The notes below the pieces were generated by a model. That model had not been told where the DNA came from. It saw only the letters and a program-made list of their open reading frames with translations, and did not search any database. Positions 61,472-64,000 of a DNA stretch of 64,000 nucleotides are shown here, one piece after another. A program made the translations under genes and the position numbers. The stretch spans positions 79,279 to 143,278 of the forward strand of contig JBCDMB010000007.1 of assembly GCA_038744685.1 (NCBI GenBank), written 5' to 3'. The stretch is from Verrucomicrobiota bacterium (GTDB lineage: Bacteria > Verrucomicrobiota > Verrucomicrobiia > Opitutales > Puniceicoccaceae). How positions within the stretch are numbered: the first letter of the stretch is position 1; each line of letters begins with the position of its first letter.

Positions 61472-62836
61472 ATGACTGTCTCTCTGGATATCCCACCTGG
61501 TCTGATCGAAAAGTACAACCGGCCGGGCCCCCGCTACACCTCGTACCCGACTGCAATTCATTTCAAGGAGGAGGTGGACGTCTCCTCACTTCTTTCTGAC
61601 ACCCGAAACTCGACCGCTCCACTATCGCTCTATTTTCACCTTCCGTTTTGTGAAACCCTCTGTTGGTTCTGTGGCTGCAATACGATCATCACCAAAGACC
61701 GAAGTCGAGTTGGAGAGTACAGCAAGCTACTGGAGATGGAGATGAATCTCTACCGGGATGAGCTGGTTTCGGGTCGAGTCGTGGAACAGCTGCATTTTGG
61801 AGGAGGCACACCCAATTTCTTTCCGGCTGATGCGATTCGACAATTGGGGTCGTCCATCCGGGAACGCTTCACTTTTTCCGATGATGCGGAATGCTCAGTG
61901 GAGCTAGCTCCCGCTCATCTAACTGAAGAACAGGTCAACGCGTTCGGGTCCATCGGGGTAAAGCGTGCCTCATTTGGCGTTCAGGATGTAGATCCGAAAG
62001 TTCAGAAACTCATCCATCGGATTCAGCCGCAAGAGACCAATATTCGAACGATGACTTGGCTCCGTGACTATGGGTTCGAGTCCGTCAATATCGACTTGAT
62101 CTACGGGCTACCCGGTCAAACCGTTCGTTCTTTTCGGAAGACATTGGAGACAGTTCTTACCCTTGATCCCGATCGTTTTGCTATCTTCAACTACGCTCAC
62201 GTCCCTTGGATGAAACCCGCCCAACGAATGCTTGAAAAAGCAGGCCTCCCGTCGGCAGAGGAGAAGGTGGAGATGCTTCGGTTGATTGTGAGTTTTTTGA
62301 CGGAGAATGGATACCGGTACATCGGGATGGATCACTTTGCTAAACCGGAGGATGAGCTGGTTCTCGCCCAAGACGCCAAATCCCTGCAGCGAAATTTTCA
62401 AGGCTATAGCACCAAGGCCGGTTTGGAGATTGCCGCATTCGGTATTTCGTCAATCTCCCAAACATCATCGGCCTACCGTCAGAATTCAAAGAATCTCGAA
62501 ACTTACACGCATCTTCTCAGTTCAGGGAAACTCCCTATCGAACGCGGATGCCTCCTGGATCAGGATGATAGGATTAGACGCGATGCCATCCAGCGACTCA
62601 TGTGTGACCTCCAGATTGATCGCGAAGAGTTTGGAGTTCGATGGAATATCGATTTCGACGACTATTTTCAGGAGAGCGAATCGCAGCTGGTCGAACTTGT
62701 GGACGACGGACTGATTCAGGACAATGGGAACACAATTCAGGTGAGCGAAATTGGACGCCTTTTTTTGAGGAACATTGCCATGTGCTTTGATAGAGATCGA
62801 TACAGTGAGCAGGCACGATACTCCAAGACAGTCTAG
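61472..62836 (+). CDS. hemN: Oxygen-independent coproporphyrinogen III oxidase
   Basis: A radical SAM enzyme that makes protoporphyrinogen IX in heme synthesis. The product is 454 residues. The opening LIEKYNRPGPRYTSYPTA and the four-cysteine motif CETLCWFCGC (Cys60, 64, 67, 69) mark true HemN rather than HemW. HFGGGTPNFF, SFGVQDVDPKVQKLIHR and NIDLIYGLPGQT follow. GTG at 61469 is also in frame one codon before the ATG. The stop codon TAG at 62834-62836 lies inside the left arm of the 275-bp inverted-repeat element. The last residues (ARYSKTV) may therefore be shaped by that element. Confidence 0.95.
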   Translation: MTVSLDIPPGLIEKYNRPGPRYTSYPTAIHFKEEVDVSSLLSDTRNSTAPLSLYFHLPFCETLCWFCGCNTIITKDRSRVGEYSKLLEMEMNLYRDELVSGRVVEQLHFGGGTPNFFPADAIRQLGSSIRERFTFSDDAECSVELAPAHLTEEQVNAFGSIGVKRASFGVQDVDPKVQKLIHRIQPQETNIRTMTWLRDYGFESVNIDLIYGLPGQTVRSFRKTLETVLTLDPDRFAIFNYAHVPWMKPAQRMLEKAGLPSAEEKVEMLRLIVSFLTENGYRYIGMDHFAKPEDELVLAQDAKSLQRNFQGYSTKAGLEIAAFGISSISQTSSAYRQNSKNLETYTHLLSSGKLPIERGCLLDQDDRIRRDAIQRLMCDLQIDREEFGVRWNIDFDDYFQESESQLVELVDDGLIQDNGNTIQVSEIGRLFLRNIAMCFDRDRYSEQARYSKTV

Positions 62837-63107
62837 AGCATTCTGTATTCATTCTGTCGCATCAGGTGGGGAGAAAAAAGAGGGCAGCGCAAGGCGGCCC
62901 TGAGTGTAGCGGGCTAGAAGCCCGTAAACTCAGGACTAACGCTGCGACCCCTCTTTTTTGCCCCATCAGTAGGACTGAGTGTTTTTTTGTGCCAACAGCG
63001 TTTGAGCGACTCTCACGCACTTCTAGTGCGCTACGAGGCGCTCTGCCTCGTTGGCCGCAAGAAATCCTCTCAGCCTGATTGGACAGAATGAATACAGAAT
63101 GCTCTAG
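62833..63107. repeat. 275-bp nested inverted-repeat element (MITE-like or structured RNA)
   Basis: Perfect 26-bp terminal inverted repeats at 62833-62858 and 63082-63107. Inside them is a second pair: GAAAAAAGAGGG and CCCCTCTTTTTT. Then come CCCTGAGT with ACTCAGG, GGGCT-AGA-AGCCC, CGCACT-TCT-AGTGCG and ACGAGGC-GCTCT-GCCTCGT. The first two are nested, which makes a long branched stem. No open frame of credible size lies inside, so it is not an autonomous transposon. No target-site duplication is apparent. The left arm contains the hemN stop codon. Confidence 0.85.
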
Positions 63108-63243
63108 GGTAAAACTGACAGACTGATACCGTTTGTTCGCTAGTCGACAGACAGTCCGAAATCACACGCTTCTCCTTAAGGGCACTTCGATTTCCCTCAA
63201 AAATTGTGTGTCGAAAACGTCACACCTCCCAAACACTGTAGAC

Positions 63244-63271
63244 TTGTCGGCGACATCAATTGGCCCGACAA
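63244..63271. promoter_or_regulatory. Inverted repeat before the choice-of-anchor I gene
   Basis: TTGTCGG (63244-63250) and CCGACAA (63265-63271) are perfect inverted copies 7 bp before the ATG at 63279. It could be an operator or a leader hairpin. The stretch from 63108 to 63243 shows no gene. Confidence 0.35.
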
Positions 63272-63278
63272 ACCTCGA

Positions 63279-64000
63279 ATGGTAAATCCCATTCCACCCA
63301 CTCTACTCTTTGCTGCTTCGATTGCTTCAGCAATCACCTTGAAACCGATCGGCACCTGGTCGACTGGCGTTTTTGATGAAGGCGCTGCCGAGATCGTCCA
63401 ATACCATCCTGAATCTCAGCAGCTTTTTATTGTAAATGGAAATCTTCCGGGGATCGATGTGGTGCAGATTAGCGATCCAAAGAACCCAACCAAATCCTTT
63501 TCCATCCCACTGGACGCACATGGTGATGGGGTGCAATCCGTAGCGATTCACGATGATCTGATCGCTGTTGCCGTTTCTTCCGATCCCGCAACGGACAACG
63601 GTTTGGTTGCATTCTTTGATCCAAAAGGCGCATTACTCCAGAAGGTCGAGGTTGGTCCACTCCCAGATATGGTGACCTTTACACCCGACGGATCTTACCT
63701 ACTCGTTGCGAACGAGGGAGAGCCTTCCGACGACTACTCCATCGATCCACCCGGATCGGTATCGATTATACCCATCGGAACGGATCCGCTCACCGCCTAT
63801 GAAGACCCAGTCCACCTTACCTTCGAGAGTTTTGACGGAACAACCATTGAAGGTCTTCATCCGGGAAATCCCGCCTCCAGCCTTTCACAGAATCTCGAAC
63901 CCGAATACATAGCCGTCTCACCAGATGGTAGTATCGCCATGGTCACCCTCCAAGAAAGCAATGCGATTGCCATTATCGATTTAGAGAAGAAGGAAATCTC
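63279..64000 (+). CDS. Choice-of-anchor I family secreted protein (partial, 3' end outside)
   Basis: The frame opens with ATG at 63279 and runs off the window, so only 240 residues are seen. A signal-like N-terminus (PPTLLFAASIASA) precedes a beta-propeller type sequence. DMVTFTPDGSYLLVANEGEP and DYSIDPPGSVSII, then EPEYIAVSPDGSIAMVTLQE, match the choice-of-anchor I family. Such proteins are exported, often with a C-terminal sorting signal, and some relate to alkaline phosphatases. The missing 3' end prevents further domain calls. Confidence 0.85.
   Translation, partial: MVNPIPPTLLFAASIASAITLKPIGTWSTGVFDEGAAEIVQYHPESQQLFIVNGNLPGIDVVQISDPKNPTKSFSIPLDAHGDGVQSVAIHDDLIAVAVSSDPATDNGLVAFFDPKGALLQKVEVGPLPDMVTFTPDGSYLLVANEGEPSDDYSIDPPGSVSIIPIGTDPLTAYEDPVHLTFESFDGTTIEGLHPGNPASSLSQNLEPEYIAVSPDGSIAMVTLQESNAIAIIDLEKKEI

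Noticed and set aside
62866..63078. Plus-strand frame of 70 residues
   Set aside because: Lies fully inside the 275-bp inverted-repeat element and translates its hairpins.
62833..63107. Intact insertion sequence
   Set aside because: Terminal repeats are perfect, but there is no transposase frame and no evident target duplication.

Overview
The window is a chromosomal segment of a free-living bacterium, most likely from the PVC superphylum and probably Verrucomicrobiota (Opitutia-like). The signs are indirect: a double-length UvrA of the type known from Chlamydia, a type I phosphodiesterase-TPR-sulfotransferase fusion, a GYF_2 membrane protein, several secreted families typical of Verrucomicrobiota and Bacteroidota, hairpin-rich intergenic repeats, and many GTG starts with weak Shine-Dalgarno sites. 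No rRNA is present, so the assignment is inference. Most of the window is ordinary housekeeping sequence. No prophage, transposase, CRISPR array or biosynthetic cluster is visible.

Layout. 0-2.2 kb: gcvT-gcvH on the minus strand, a divergent tRNA-Leu(CAA), and 2.7 copies of a 165-bp structured repeat starting at the base after the tRNA CCA. 2.2-13 kb: envelope and unknown proteins (a membrane-anchored protein, a degenerate gluzincin-like protein, lipoproteins, an AsmA-like protein, DUF456) with metG, lipB and acylphosphatase. 12.6-17.6 kb: a minus-strand group rluD, a 46-residue membrane protein and hemW, then rpsA and an exported protein, with two clear minus-strand terminators. 17.7-25.9 kb: purD-purN, a DppD/DppF ATPase pair, argA, a beta-CASP nuclease, a deaminase and a YqgE/AlgH protein. 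25.9-33.1 kb: hisS and an HU-like gene (minus), a ClpX-like ATPase, ubiE/menG, and the 942-residue fusion.

33.2-42.8 kb is the most accessory part. A vapBC toxin-antitoxin pair sits between two diverged copies of a short repeat. It is followed by priA, a Fur-family protein without the usual metal ligands, a TPR protein overlapping lplA, a second orphan pair of peptide-type ABC ATPases, a LacI regulator, an AraD-like protein missing its zinc ligands, and an amidohydrolase. 42.8-50.2 kb: xerD/xerC, nadK, a GYF_2 protein, a YihY/BrkB protein, and clpB behind a palindrome-rich leader. 50.3-55.8 kb: the 1849-residue UvrA. 56-64 kb: a secreted histidine phosphatase, an FmdB-like protein without its zinc cysteines, fusA, an orphan metal-type ABC ATPase, a Dabb protein, hemN, a 275-bp nested inverted-repeat element that supplies the hemN stop codon, and the start of a choice-of-anchor I protein cut by the window end.

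Functional links. Lipoate metabolism appears three times: gcvH/gcvT use lipoate, lipB makes it from octanoyl-ACP, and lplA attaches it. hemN and hemW both occur, which fits heme synthesis plus heme handling. The two ATPase pairs lack permeases here and must serve transport proteins encoded elsewhere. Previously undescribed elements would most likely be the 275-bp element, the 165-bp repeat, the repeat-flanked vapBC cassette, and the ligand-less Fur and AraD paralogs.
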